A DNA stretch of 64,000 nt from Gordonia sp. PP30 (GTDB lineage: Bacteria; Actinomycetota; Actinomycetes; Mycobacteriales; Mycobacteriaceae): the NCBI RefSeq assembly GCF_023100845.1, contig NZ_CP095864.1:3100001-3164000 (forward strand), given 5' to 3'. Each line of letters opens with the position of its first letter. Positions within the stretch are counted from its first letter, which is position 1. Position numbers and translations under genes: made by a program. The notes under the pieces were generated by a model. It did no database searches. It saw only the letters and a program-made list of their open reading frames with translations, and was not told where the DNA came from. Of the stretch, positions 7,924 through 15,845 are shown one piece after another.

Positions 7924-8947
7924 TCCGGCCCGGCGCACGCTGACCGACGACGAACTGGCACGACGACGACCGCTCATCGCGTTCGTCACCGTCGCCGTGG
8001 TGATCCCCGCCCTCATCGTCGGCGTGGCCACCATCGTGCAGATCTCACTGCTCGGTTCCCTGCCCGCCGACATCGCCGTGCACTGGAATCTGCACGGCGA
8101 TCCCGACCGCCGGCTGCCGGCCTGGTCGGCGCCGCTGGTCACCGCCCTGCTCGGCTTCGGCCTGATCGGCTTGACCGCGGGGCCCGCGGTCAAGCCGATC
8201 GCCGAGGGCGACGCGGGCGCCGTCTACCGGCTCCTGGGCGGGGTCTCCCTCGGATCGTCGATCCTGGTCGCGATCGCCTTGACGGGCAGCGTCTGGTACC
8301 AGACCGGCGACGACGCCTCGGTGCCGATCGTGACCGTCGTGGCGGTCGCCGGCCTGCTGGCGGTGGCCGTCGGCGCCCTCGCCGGCCTCCTGCTGCCGCA
8401 GGCGCCGCGATCCCACCGGTCGGTCGCGGTCGATCCGCTGCCGCTCGAGGCCGGGGAGAACACGGTCTGGCTGCGGACCACCACCGCGTCGCCCAGCCTC
8501 CTCGCCATCACCGTCGCCGGATTCGTCGTGGCGCTCCTGACCACCCTTTACAGCTGGGCCGACGGTCAGCGCGCCGCGATCGTCATCGGTGCCGCCGTGA
8601 TCGCCGTCGCCATCGTGGTGGCCGCGGTGGCGACCATCGCCTTCCGGGTCCGGGTCTCCGCCGACGGCCTGCAGGTCCGTTCCCTGGCCGGCTTCCCGCG
8701 CCTGCACGTACCGCTCGATGAGATCGTCGACGTCCGGGTGAACTCCGAGGTGCACCCGATCGGTGATTTCGGCGGCTACGGCATCCGGGTGACCGCGCGG
8801 CGCACCGGCGTGGTGCCGCGCGCGGGCGAGGGCATCGTCGTCGACCGCACCGGCGATCGGGAGTTCTGCGTCGTCGTCGACGACGCGGTGACCGGAGCGG
8901 CGCTACTGGCCGCTCTGGCCGACCATGCGAAGGAAGTCGATCAGTAG
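7910..8947 (+). CDS. DUF1648-type membrane protein
   Basis: 345 residues. The N-terminal domain (about 25-110) resembles DUF1648/SdpI-like membrane segments: a hydrophobic helix followed by ADIAVHWNLHGDPDRRLPAW. More transmembrane helices lie near 65-85, 105-125, 145-170 and 200-245. A C-terminal PH-like region includes DEIVDVRVNSEVHP and GDFGGYGIRV. It shares plan and the DFGG(Y/W)G motif with the protein at 22177-23055. The function is unknown; coupling to a YtrA-type regulator suggests a stress-responsive membrane role. Its 3' end overlaps the convergent hydrolase by 45 bp. Confidence 0.75.
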   Translation: MSPNDPARRTLTDDELARRRPLIAFVTVAVVIPALIVGVATIVQISLLGSLPADIAVHWNLHGDPDRRLPAWSAPLVTALLGFGLIGLTAGPAVKPIAEGDAGAVYRLLGGVSLGSSILVAIALTGSVWYQTGDDASVPIVTVVAVAGLLAVAVGALAGLLLPQAPRSHRSVAVDPLPLEAGENTVWLRTTTASPSLLAITVAGFVVALLTTLYSWADGQRAAIVIGAAVIAVAIVVAAVATIAFRVRVSADGLQVRSLAGFPRLHVPLDEIVDVRVNSEVHPIGDFGGYGIRVTARRTGVVPRAGEGIVVDRTGDREFCVVVDDAVTGAALLAALADHAKEVDQ

Positions 8948-9751
8948 CTCGTTGACGGTCTCCGGGCGCTCCAGGTAGCCGAAGTGACCGGTGCGCTCCA
9001 CCTCCTCGTAGCGCGCACCCGGGATCGCCTCGGCCACCTCGCGGGCCAGGAACACCGGCAGCGTCCGGTCGTCGGCGAACCCGACCACCATCGTCGGCCG
9101 GGTGATCTCCCGGTACGCCGCCAGCCGGTGCTCCTCGCGCTCGTGCAGGGCCAGCTGGGCCCGCACCCCGGCGCTGCGGGCCTGGCCGCCGAAGCCGATG
9201 ATGTCGAGCCAGTCGCGCGCGCTCCGGTCGTCGGCGAGGGTGGCCGGTGACAGATTCAGGTGCGCGGTGACCGCCGCGTAGTACTCCGGCGGCAGTTCGA
9301 TCCCGAGGTCGTAGAGGGCGCGCTCGCCGTGCGAGAAGGCGTCGAGCATCGGGGTGGACCGGCCGTAGGTCGCGAGCATCGCCGCCCCGCGCACCAGATC
9401 GGGGCGGGCCAACGTCAGCTCCTGGGTGATCCGCGCGCCGAGCGACGTGCCGACCACCAGCGCCGGCCCGGCGCCGAGATGCTCGATGAGCGCCGCGGTG
9501 TCGCCGACCATGTCGGCCAGGGTGAACCCCTCCGCGCATTCGCTGGTCGGCGCGATGCCGCGGTTGTCGAAGGTGACCACCCGGAAGCCGGCGGCCAGCA
9601 GCGCGGGCTGCTGGTGCGCGTGCCAGACCCGCCCGGGACTGCCGGTGCCCATCACCATCACGACCAGCGGGCCGGACCCGGCGTCGGTGTACGAGAGGGA
9701 GATGCCGTTCAGCGGCACCGACACCGGCCGGGCCTGCGCCGGCCGGGTCAC
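8903..9751 (-). CDS. Alpha/beta-fold hydrolase
   Basis: 282-residue hydrolase. VVGTSLGARITQEL carries the nucleophile elbow G-T-S-L-G, FADDRTLPVFLAR likely the acid, and ERTGHFGYLERPE the catalytic His. The oxyanion-hole strand is VVMVMGTGSPGRVW. The start is a GTG at 9751 that overlaps the stop of the upstream FAH gene (GTGA), so it is translationally coupled to it. The pair suggests degradation of an aromatic or keto-acid metabolite; the substrate is unknown. Its last 45 bp overlap the end of the convergent DUF1648 gene. Confidence 0.85.
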   Translation of the reverse strand: MTRPAQARPVSVPLNGISLSYTDAGSGPLVVMVMGTGSPGRVWHAHQQPALLAAGFRVVTFDNRGIAPTSECAEGFTLADMVGDTAALIEHLGAGPALVVGTSLGARITQELTLARPDLVRGAAMLATYGRSTPMLDAFSHGERALYDLGIELPPEYYAAVTAHLNLSPATLADDRSARDWLDIIGFGGQARSAGVRAQLALHEREEHRLAAYREITRPTMVVGFADDRTLPVFLAREVAEAIPGARYEEVERTGHFGYLERPETVNELLIDFLRMVGQSGQ

Positions 9752-10518
9752 TTGTCGACCACGGGGTTGCTGAGCGTCCCGATCCCCTCGACGGTCACCG
9801 CGACGGTCTGCCCCGCGGTCATCGGGCCGATCCCGGCCGGGGTGCCGGTGAGGATCACGTCGCCGGGCAGCAGCGTCATGACGCGCGAGATCCACTCGAC
9901 GATCTCGCCGACGCTGTGCAGCATCAGCGAGGTCCGCGACGACTGGCGGGTCTCACCGTCGAGTGTGGTGGAGATCGCCAGGTCGGACGGGTCGAGCGCG
10001 GTCTCGATCCAGGGACCGAGCGGGCAGAACGAGTCGTAGCCCTTGCCGCGCGTCCACTGCCCGTCGGCCTGCTGCTGGTCGCGCGCGGTCACGTCGTTCG
10101 CGACGGTGTACCCCAGGATCACGCTCGCCGCTTTGGCGGCGGACACGTCCTTGCAGGGCCGCCCGATCACGACCGCCAGCTCACCCTCGTAGTCGACCCG
10201 GTTCGACGACGGCGGGCACACGATCGGCGCCCCGGGACCGATGATCGACGTGTTCGGCTTCAGGAAGATCACCGGGTCGGCGGGCGGTTCCGAGCCCATC
10301 TCCGCGGCGTGATCGGCGTAGTTCTTGCCGATGCAGATCACCTTCGACGCGAGGATCGGCGCGAGCATCCGCGTCTCACCGAGCGGCCAGGTTCGCCCGG
10401 TGAACGTCGGTTCCCCGAAGGGATGCTCGGCGATCTCCCTGGCGACCTCGGCGCCCTCGTCACCTTCGATGGCGACGAACGCCACCCCGTCCCGGCTTGC
10501 GACACGCCCCAATCTCAT
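9748..10518 (-). CDS. Fumarylacetoacetate hydrolase-family protein
   Basis: 256 residues. An N-terminal cap is followed by the FAH fold: SKVICIGKNYADHAAEMG, then metal-binding acids in VDYEGELAVVIGRP, DVTARDQQ, and the C-terminal LLPGDVILTGTPAGIGPM. Rv2993c, annotated as a hydroxyheptadienedioate isomerase-like enzyme, occupies the same place in M. tuberculosis. Typical activities are acylpyruvate hydrolysis, oxaloacetate decarboxylation or homoprotocatechuate ring-fission steps; which applies here cannot be read from sequence. TAATCT 6 nt before the ATG suggests a leaderless start. Confidence 0.88.
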   Translation of the reverse strand: MRLGRVASRDGVAFVAIEGDEGAEVAREIAEHPFGEPTFTGRTWPLGETRMLAPILASKVICIGKNYADHAAEMGSEPPADPVIFLKPNTSIIGPGAPIVCPPSSNRVDYEGELAVVIGRPCKDVSAAKAASVILGYTVANDVTARDQQQADGQWTRGKGYDSFCPLGPWIETALDPSDLAISTTLDGETRQSSRTSLMLHSVGEIVEWISRVMTLLPGDVILTGTPAGIGPMTAGQTVAVTVEGIGTLSNPVVDK

Positions 10519-10614
10519 GGGGCCAGATTAGGGCATGTCGCCCGCTGCTTTCCCGAGGCACCGGCGGATCCGCCGGACCGTGCCCCTGCCTCGTCGGACC
10601 GTTCGCCACCTGTA

Positions 10615-10638
10615 CTACAATGTGAAACATTAGTTTCA
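10615..10638. promoter_or_regulatory. Perfect palindromic operator before the MFS gene
   Basis: TGAAAC-atta-GTTTCA (10623-10638) is a perfect 6-4-6 inverted repeat, just downstream of TACAAT (10616-10621), a good -10 box for the MFS gene. The layout fits a TetR- or MarR-type repressor blocking transcription. No such regulator is encoded next to it, so it would act from elsewhere. Confidence 0.6.
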
Positions 10639-10679
10639 TTATTTGAGATTCTGGCCGTGCCAGTGGAAGGAGCCAGGCC

Positions 10680-11906
10680 ATGACGATCGAGGCGGCGACG
10701 CTCTCCACCCGGCGCCGATGGGCCATTCTCGTGTGCGCACTGGTGGCCGCGATGACGACCACCGCCGCCACCAGTGGCTTCGCCTACGTGATCCCGGCCC
10801 TGCACGACGGCGGCATGTCGCTGAGCTCGGCGGCGACCCTCGCCGCGGTGCCCACGGTCGGCCTCACGGTGGCGATCATCGCGTGGGGTCTGGCGCTCGA
10901 CCGGTACGGCGAGCGGCGCATCCTGCTGGTGTCGATACTGATCACGCTGGCCGGCACCATCGGCGCGGTGGTCGCCGTCGCCACCGACGCGGGCACCGTG
11001 GCGCTGGGCGCGGCGCTGCTGGTCGGCGGTCTGGGATCGGGTGCCGCCAACGGCGCGAGCGGACGCATCGTGGTCGGGTTCTTCCCGGCCGATCAGCGCG
11101 GCACCGCGATGGGCGTGCGGCAGATGGCGCAGCCGCTCGGCATCGCGGTCCTGGCACTGACCGTGCCGGTCATCGCCGCGACGGCGGGCGTGGCTGCGGC
11201 GCTGGCGGTCCCGGTCGCGGTCACCGCGATCGGCCTGCTGGCGGTGTACTTCGGCATCGTGGATCCGACGCTGCCGACGTCTGGACCGGCCGCCGCCCCG
11301 GCCGGCAATCCGTACCGGTCGAGCGGATACCTCTGGCGGATTCACGGCTTCAGCGTGCTGCTGGTGATCGGTCAGTCCATGCTGTGGACCTTCGTCCCGG
11401 CCTGGCTGATCACCGGCCACGGCTGGACGCCGCTGAGCGCGGGCGTCCTGGTCACCGTGACCCAGGTGTTCGCGGCCGGCGGGCGGATCGCGGCCGGCCG
11501 CGCCTCCGATCTGTGGGGTTCCCGGATGCGGCCGGTGCGGGTGATCGCGGTGGCCGCGGCGCTCACCATGGCGGCACTCGCGGTCGCCGACCAGTTCGGC
11601 AGCGTCTTGGCCCCCGCGATCATGGTGCTCGCCACCATCGCGACCGTCGCCGACAACGGCCTGGCGTTCACCGCGATCGCCGAGTGGGCCGGACCGTCGT
11701 GGAGCGGCCGGGCGCTCGGCGTGCAGAACACCGCGCAGTACGTGACCATCGCGGTCACCACCCCGATTCTGGGCACGATGATCGAGCGCCTGGGCTATCC
11801 GGCGGTCTTCGGGATCGTCGCCGCCGCACCGATTCTGGCGCTGCCGCTGATCCCCCGCGACCCGCGGCCCCGTGAGGAGCCGGTCGACGTGCCGGGTGAG
11901 CGTTAA
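10680..11906 (+). CDS. MFS transporter
   Basis: 408-residue integral membrane protein with about 12 predicted helices in two six-helix halves. The loop between helices 2 and 3 has the MFS signature form WGLALDRYGERRIL, repeated in the second half as AGRASDLWGSRMRP. The Shine-Dalgarno GGAAGGAG precedes the ATG by about 9 nt. It matches the position of Rv2994. The substrate is unknown; a drug or metabolite efflux role is plausible given the palindromic operator upstream. Confidence 0.88.
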   Translation: MTIEAATLSTRRRWAILVCALVAAMTTTAATSGFAYVIPALHDGGMSLSSAATLAAVPTVGLTVAIIAWGLALDRYGERRILLVSILITLAGTIGAVVAVATDAGTVALGAALLVGGLGSGAANGASGRIVVGFFPADQRGTAMGVRQMAQPLGIAVLALTVPVIAATAGVAAALAVPVAVTAIGLLAVYFGIVDPTLPTSGPAAAPAGNPYRSSGYLWRIHGFSVLLVIGQSMLWTFVPAWLITGHGWTPLSAGVLVTVTQVFAAGGRIAAGRASDLWGSRMRPVRVIAVAAALTMAALAVADQFGSVLAPAIMVLATIATVADNGLAFTAIAEWAGPSWSGRALGVQNTAQYVTIAVTTPILGTMIERLGYPAVFGIVAAAPILALPLIPRDPRPREEPVDVPGER

Positions 11907-11984
11907 CCGACGGCGGAGCCTTCGAGGACGAGCCGACCAAGGGGTCGTTTCGACTCGGCACCTCGCCCTATCGGGCTCGGTGTC

Positions 11985-12016
11985 GGCTCAACGGGCTGGT
12001 ACCAGCCCGTTGAGCC
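11985..12016. terminator. 32-bp perfect palindrome
   Basis: GGCTCAACGGGCTGGT (11985-12000) is followed immediately by its exact reverse complement (12001-12016), with no spacer. It lies between the MFS gene and the left end of an IS110 element, within GC-rich sequence of the 'gggctcaacgggc' type seen elsewhere in the window. It may serve as the MFS terminator or be a REP-like unit. Confidence 0.5.
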
Positions 12017-12037
12017 GGTCAAGCCGCTAGGCGCAGA

Positions 12038-12091
12038 CCGTGTCTCTAATAGATCGTGGCCGGCGAGTGAGTCGGTTGAGGGATGCTGGTA
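12038..12091 (+). mobile_element. IS110-family copy A, remaining left tip
   Basis: The 54 bp CCGTGTCTCTAATAG...GGATGCTGGTA match the left end of IS110 copy B (54166-54219) with one base change. The sequence then breaks into an IS3-family element. Copy A resumes at 13389 with TTTGCGGTTGACC. Relative to copy B, the 171 bp at 54220-54390 are missing, so the IS3 insertion was accompanied by a deletion in the non-coding left end. Confidence 0.8.
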
Positions 12092-12124
12092 GGGACTGCT
12101 GCACGTTTAGGTGACAGGTTGTAG

Positions 12125-13012
12125 TCACGCTGCGAGAGCGACGCTGTTGGTCATGATGGTCTCGAATTCGATGGGCGTCAAACGGCCGAGGCGGGCTTGC
12201 CGGCGGCGGCGGTGGTAGGTCCGCTCGATCCAGGTGACGATCGCGGTGCGCAGCTGTTCTCGGGTGGTCCAGGAGCGGCGGTCGAGGACGTTCTTCTGCA
12301 GCAGCGCGAAGAAGCTTTCCATAGCGGCGTTGTCTCCGCTGGAGCCGACTCTTCCCATGCTTCCGACCATGCGATGACGGGTCAAAGCGCGCCGGAATTT
12401 GCGGCTTCGGAATTGAGACCCCCTGTCCGAATGCACCACACAGCCGGCGACATCGCCGCGCATCGCGACGGCGTTCTCGAGCGCTCGGACGGCCAATCGG
12501 GCCCTCATCCGAGAGTCGATCGAGTACCCGACGATCCGGCCACTGAACGCGTCCTTGATCGCGCAGAGGTACAGCTTGCCCTCCGCGGTCGGGTGCTCGG
12601 TGATGTCGGTCAGCCACAGCTGGTTCGGTGCGTCCGCGGCGAACACGTGCCGTGTCCGGCCGTGCTCGTCGACGACGGCGCAGAGGTCGTCGTGCACGGG
12701 CGGGCCGGGCTTGCGAGCCTTGCTGCGCTTGGGTTTGCCGAACGCGCTGAACCAGCCGTTCGTCGAGGCGATACGCCACGCAGTCCGGTCCGCCATCGCC
12801 TCGCCGTTGCCGCGGGCCTCGTCGGCCAGGAGCCGGTGCCCGAACTCAGGGTCGTCCCGGTGGGCGTCGAACAGAGCGTTCGCGCGATAGGCCTGCACCA
12901 CCTCGCTCGGGGTGATGGGGTTGGCCAGCCACCGGTAGTAGGGCTGGCGGGAGAGCTTCAATACCCGACACGTCACCGTCACAGGAACCCCTGCGGCGGC
13001 GAGCTCGGTCAC
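12125..13012 (-). CDS. IS3-family transposase OrfB (element 1)
   Basis: 295-residue integrase-like subunit with an rve domain. DDE motif: D in LWLTDITEHPTAEGKLYLCAIKD, D in CVVHSDRGSQFRSRKF and E in SGDNAAMESFFALLQKNVLD. The HTH_21-like N-terminal region is present (VVQAYRANALFDAHRDDPEFGHRLLADEARG). The GTG start overlaps the orfA stop as GTGA, suggesting termination-reinitiation or frameshifting between the two. It appears intact. Confidence 0.92.
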   Translation of the reverse strand: MTELAAAGVPVTVTCRVLKLSRQPYYRWLANPITPSEVVQAYRANALFDAHRDDPEFGHRLLADEARGNGEAMADRTAWRIASTNGWFSAFGKPKRSKARKPGPPVHDDLCAVVDEHGRTRHVFAADAPNQLWLTDITEHPTAEGKLYLCAIKDAFSGRIVGYSIDSRMRARLAVRALENAVAMRGDVAGCVVHSDRGSQFRSRKFRRALTRHRMVGSMGRVGSSGDNAAMESFFALLQKNVLDRRSWTTREQLRTAIVTWIERTYHRRRRQARLGRLTPIEFETIMTNSVALAA

Positions 13013-13326
13013 GAGCGGGTAGAGCCTTTTCCCAGCAGATTCGCCTGCGACAGATACGCCGCCGCACGGCGCAGCACCTCGTTCTCCTGCTCGAGGAGCC
13101 GGTTCCGTCGGCGCAGCTCACGGATCTCCGCGGACTCGGTCCGAGACTGACCCGGCCTGGCGCCCTCATCGATCTCGGCTCGACGCAACCACTTCTGCAA
13201 CGTCATCGGATGGACCCCGAAGTCTTTCGCGATCTGCTCGATCGTCACTCCAGGTTCACGGTTCTGAGCGACGCGAACCACGTCGTCACGAAACTCGGAC
13301 GGGTAGGGCTTGGGCACGATGGCCAT
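13009..13326 (-). CDS. IS3-family transposase OrfA (element 1)
   Basis: 105-residue DNA-binding subunit: an HTH (about 10-55, YPSEFRDDVVRVAQNREPGVTIEQIAKDFGVHPMTLQKWL) and a leucine-rich coiled coil (about 70-95, IRELRRRNRLLEQENEVLRRAAAYL). It pairs with OrfB downstream, with a 4-bp overlap. Confidence 0.92.
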   Translation of the reverse strand: MAIVPKPYPSEFRDDVVRVAQNREPGVTIEQIAKDFGVHPMTLQKWLRRAEIDEGARPGQSRTESAEIRELRRRNRLLEQENEVLRRAAAYLSQANLLGKGSTRS

Positions 13327-13469
13327 CCTTCCAGGCCCACCCTCCCAGGCAAGCCAGATCAGATGTCACCTAAACGTGCAGCAGTCCCTTTGCGGTTGAC
13401 CGGCACCGACCGATAGCGGACGACCCGTCCCTGTCGAAAGTGCTGGACATGAGTCAAGGGAGGTCCGCT

Positions 13470-14375
13470 GTGACCAGTATTTCAGAACGGTATGACTACG
13501 TTGTGGGCGTAGACACCCACGCCAAAAATCATCTGTACGCGATCATCGACGCCAGAACCGGTGCGGTGCTCGCCCGGCCGGAGAAGTTCACCGTCACCAG
13601 CGCCGGTTTCACCAAGGCGCTGGCCTGGATCGGCCGTCACACCGCCGGCGCCCGGGTGCTGGCCGCGATCGAGGGCACCAACTCCTACGGCCGTACCCTG
13701 GCGCAGGCCGCCGGCACCGCCGGCGTGGCGGTGACCGAGGCCCGGGCGTCATCGAAGAAGGCCCGCCGCGGCACCGGCAAGACCGACGGCCTCGACGCGA
13801 TACGCGCCGCCCGATCGGTCCTGGAACGCTCCCTCGCCGAACTCACCGAGCCACGCCAGGGAAAAACGCGTGCTGACCTGCAAGTTCTGCTGATCTCCCG
13901 GCGTCAGAAGTCCCGGCAGAAGACGGCGACGATCAACACGCTGAACGCGATCGTGCGGACCCTGGGCCTGGTGGCAGACACCGGCAAGAAGCTGACAATG
14001 ACCCAGATCCGAGCCATCGCCGACGGCGGCCTCACCGGCTCCGGGCACTCAGCGATCGCCGTGGCAGCGGCCACCGATCTGGCCGACGAGATCATCGAAT
14101 GCCACAAGGCCCTGGCGGCCAACGAGCGGCGTCTGCGCGCTGTCGTGGCCTCCTGGCGGCCCGAGCTGCTCGCCGTCGTCGGCGTCGGGCCAGTAACGGC
14201 CGCCCGCATCCTGACGGTCTGGTCGCACCCGGGCCGGTTCGCCAGCCAGGCCCACTTCGCCTCGATCGCCGGAGCCAGTCCCGTACCGATCGGCAGCGGC
14301 CAATCACTGGCGTGGCGACTGAACTACGGCGGCGACCTGAACCGCCCCGGCATGTCCGGAGACTTTCTAGTTTGA
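13470..14375 (+). pseudogene. IS110-family transposase, copy A, 3' truncated
   Basis: DEDD/RuvC-like transposase with N-terminal motif YDYVVGVDTHAKNHLYAI, the acids E in AAIEGTNSYGRTLAQ and D in KTDGLDAIRAA, and the C-terminal serine region ASIAGASPVPIGSGQS. The GTG at 13470 is chosen because AAGGGAGG lies 6 nt upstream. Homology to copy B stops at 14337, where IS3 element 2 begins; the last 12 codons read from that element. About 70 C-terminal residues are lost, so the protein is probably dead. Confidence 0.9.
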
Positions 14376-15317
14376 GACCTCGACGAGTGTCGGGGTCGGT
14401 TGTTGAGCGTAGTGCGCAGTCTCCATCTCTGCTGGCGGGATGTCGCCGCAGTACTCGTAGAGCCTTCGGTGGTTGAACCAGTCGACCCACTCCGCGGTGG
14501 CGACCTCGACCTGGTCGACGGTGCGCCACGGGCCTCTGGCTTTGATCAGCTCGGTCTTGTAGAGCCCGTTGATCGACTCGGCCAGCGCGTTGTCATAGGA
14601 CGATCCGACAACCCCCATCGAGGGACGGATTCCGTCAGCGGCGAGCCGCTCGCTGTAGGCCACAGAGGTGTACTGGCTGCCGTGGTCGTGATGCTGGACC
14701 ACCCCGGCCACCGGCCGGCCCTCCCGCTGCCGTGTCCACACAGCATGGTCGATGGCGTCCAACACCAGCTGAGAGGTCATCGATGTCGACGACCTCCAGC
14801 CAATGATCCGACGCGCGTAGGCATCGATCACGAACGCCACGTAGACCCAGCCGGCCCACGTCGACACGTAGGTGAAGTCGGCCACCCATAGCCGGTCCGG
14901 CGCCAACGGCGCGAACTGACGTCCCACGAGGTCACCGGGATGCTTCGCCTTCGGATCAGCGATCGTCGTGCGCTTGACCTTGCCCCGGATCGCGCCACGA
15001 AGACCGAGGTCGCTCATCAGCCGTTCCACCGTGCACCTAGCGATCGGCTCGGCATCAGCGGTGCGCTCCCGGTTGAGCTGAAGCCAAACCTTCCGGGCTC
15101 CGTAGACGCCGTAGTTCTCGGCATGAACCTTGGCCACCTTCGGCCTCAACTCCTCATCCCGCACTTCACGCTTGGACGGCTTGTGGGAGCGGTGCTCGTA
15201 GTAGGTCGCGGGGGCGATCTTGGCGCCCAGCTCGGTGAGCTGGTCACAGATCGACTCGACACCCCATCGCAGACCTTCCTCGTGCTGGTCACCGACGTGC
15301 TCGTCGATATACCGCAC
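14367..15317 (-). CDS. IS3-family transposase OrfB (element 2)
   Basis: 316 residues with rve core. The DDE acids are D in LWVADFTYVSTWAGWVYVAFVIDAY, D in VVQHHDHGSQYTSVAYSE and E in SSYDNALAESINGLYKTELI. The N-terminal HTH_21-like part (YGVYGARKVWLQLNRE) is present. It starts with GTG, 2 bp after the orfA stop. Apparently intact, and of a different IS3 subgroup from element 1. Confidence 0.92.
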   Translation of the reverse strand: MRYIDEHVGDQHEEGLRWGVESICDQLTELGAKIAPATYYEHRSHKPSKREVRDEELRPKVAKVHAENYGVYGARKVWLQLNRERTADAEPIARCTVERLMSDLGLRGAIRGKVKRTTIADPKAKHPGDLVGRQFAPLAPDRLWVADFTYVSTWAGWVYVAFVIDAYARRIIGWRSSTSMTSQLVLDAIDHAVWTRQREGRPVAGVVQHHDHGSQYTSVAYSERLAADGIRPSMGVVGSSYDNALAESINGLYKTELIKARGPWRTVDQVEVATAEWVDWFNHRRLYEYCGDIPPAEMETAHYAQQPTPTLVEVSN

Positions 15318-15319
15318 GA

Positions 15320-15646
15320 TCAGCGCTGTGGCCGGTCGAGTTCGGCCGCGAAGAAAGCCGATGCGCTCTTGAGGATCGCGTTGGCCCGCTTGAGCTCGGC
15401 ATTCTCGCGCTTCAACCGCTTCAGCTCCGCTGACTCCTCACTCGTCGTCCCAACCCGCTGCCCGGCATCAACCTCGGCCTGACGACACCACTTCCTCACC
15501 GTCTCAGGCGTCCCGATCCCGAGCAGCGTCGCGACCTGCCTCATCGCCGCCCAGTCCGACTCGTGGTCGGCCCGGATCTCGCCAACCATCCTGACCGCCC
15601 GCTCACGCAGCTCGGCCGTGTACCTCTTCGACGTACTCCCTGCCAT
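15320..15646 (-). CDS. IS3-family transposase OrfA (element 2)
   Basis: 108 residues. An HTH (about 8-55, YTAELRERAVRMVGEIRADHESDWAAMRQVATLLG) is followed by a coiled coil (about 72-98, SAELKRLKRENAELKRANAIL). First gene of element 2. Confidence 0.92.
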   Translation of the reverse strand: MAGSTSKRYTAELRERAVRMVGEIRADHESDWAAMRQVATLLGIGTPETVRKWCRQAEVDAGQRVGTTSEESAELKRLKRENAELKRANAILKSASAFFAAELDRPQR

Positions 15647-15715
15647 GACTCCATCCTTCCCAAGGAACGGAGTCTCCGGACATGCCGGGGCGGTTCACAC
15701 CCACGGAACCAGTAA

Positions 15716-15769
15716 CCAGTCTCCCTCGACCGACTCACTCGCCGATCACCACCTATTAGAGACTCGCCC
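15716..15769 (-). mobile_element. Inverted relic of an IS110-type left end
   Basis: Read on the minus strand, this starts GAGTCTCTAATAG and continues TCGGCGAGTGAGTCGG. It matches the left tip of IS110 copies A and B at most positions over some 50 bp. It lies just outside IS3 element 2 and points toward it, so a related, diverged IS110 element in opposite orientation once stood here and lost its interior. Confidence 0.65.
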
Positions 15770-15845
15770 CTCGCCCCTGCGGGGCTCGGGGCGGCTCAAC
15801 GGGCTATGGGCTCGGGGCGGCTCTACGGGCGGGGCTCGGGCCGGG
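15770..15845. repeat. GC-rich imperfect repeat
   Basis: Short imperfect repeats of GGCTCGGGGCGGCTCAACGG type, ending at the stop of the racemase gene. They belong to the same family of C/G-rich 'ctcaacgggcggg' repeats seen at 39765 and 11985. No gene. Confidence 0.5.

Larger units (their letters stand above)
12092..13388 (-). mobile_element. IS3-family element 1, inserted in IS110 copy A
   Basis: About 1.3 kb with perfect terminal inverted repeats: GGGACTGCTGCACGTTTAGG... at the left (12092-12116) and the exact reverse complement at 13364-13388. The match extends one base on each side, so the exact edge is ambiguous by 1 bp. It carries overlapping orfA and orfB on the minus strand. No target duplication is seen, and the flanks correspond to IS110 sequences 171 bp apart in the intact copy. 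Confidence 0.88.
14338..15697 (-). mobile_element. IS3-family element 2, truncating IS110 copy A
   Basis: 1360 bp bounded by perfect 27-bp inverted repeats starting TGAACCGCCCCGGCATGTCC (14338-14364 and 15671-15697), with the TG...CA tips usual in the family. The left flank is the IS110 transposase gene (ends ...GGCGACC); the right flank is unrelated to what follows that point in copy B. There is no target duplication. A deletion or recombination therefore removed the rest of IS110 copy A. Confidence 0.9.

Noticed and set aside
11940-12090. Attachment site or phage remnant around the 32-bp palindrome
   Set aside because: No phage gene or integrase is near; the sequence belongs to the GC-rich 'ctcaacgggc' repeat class.
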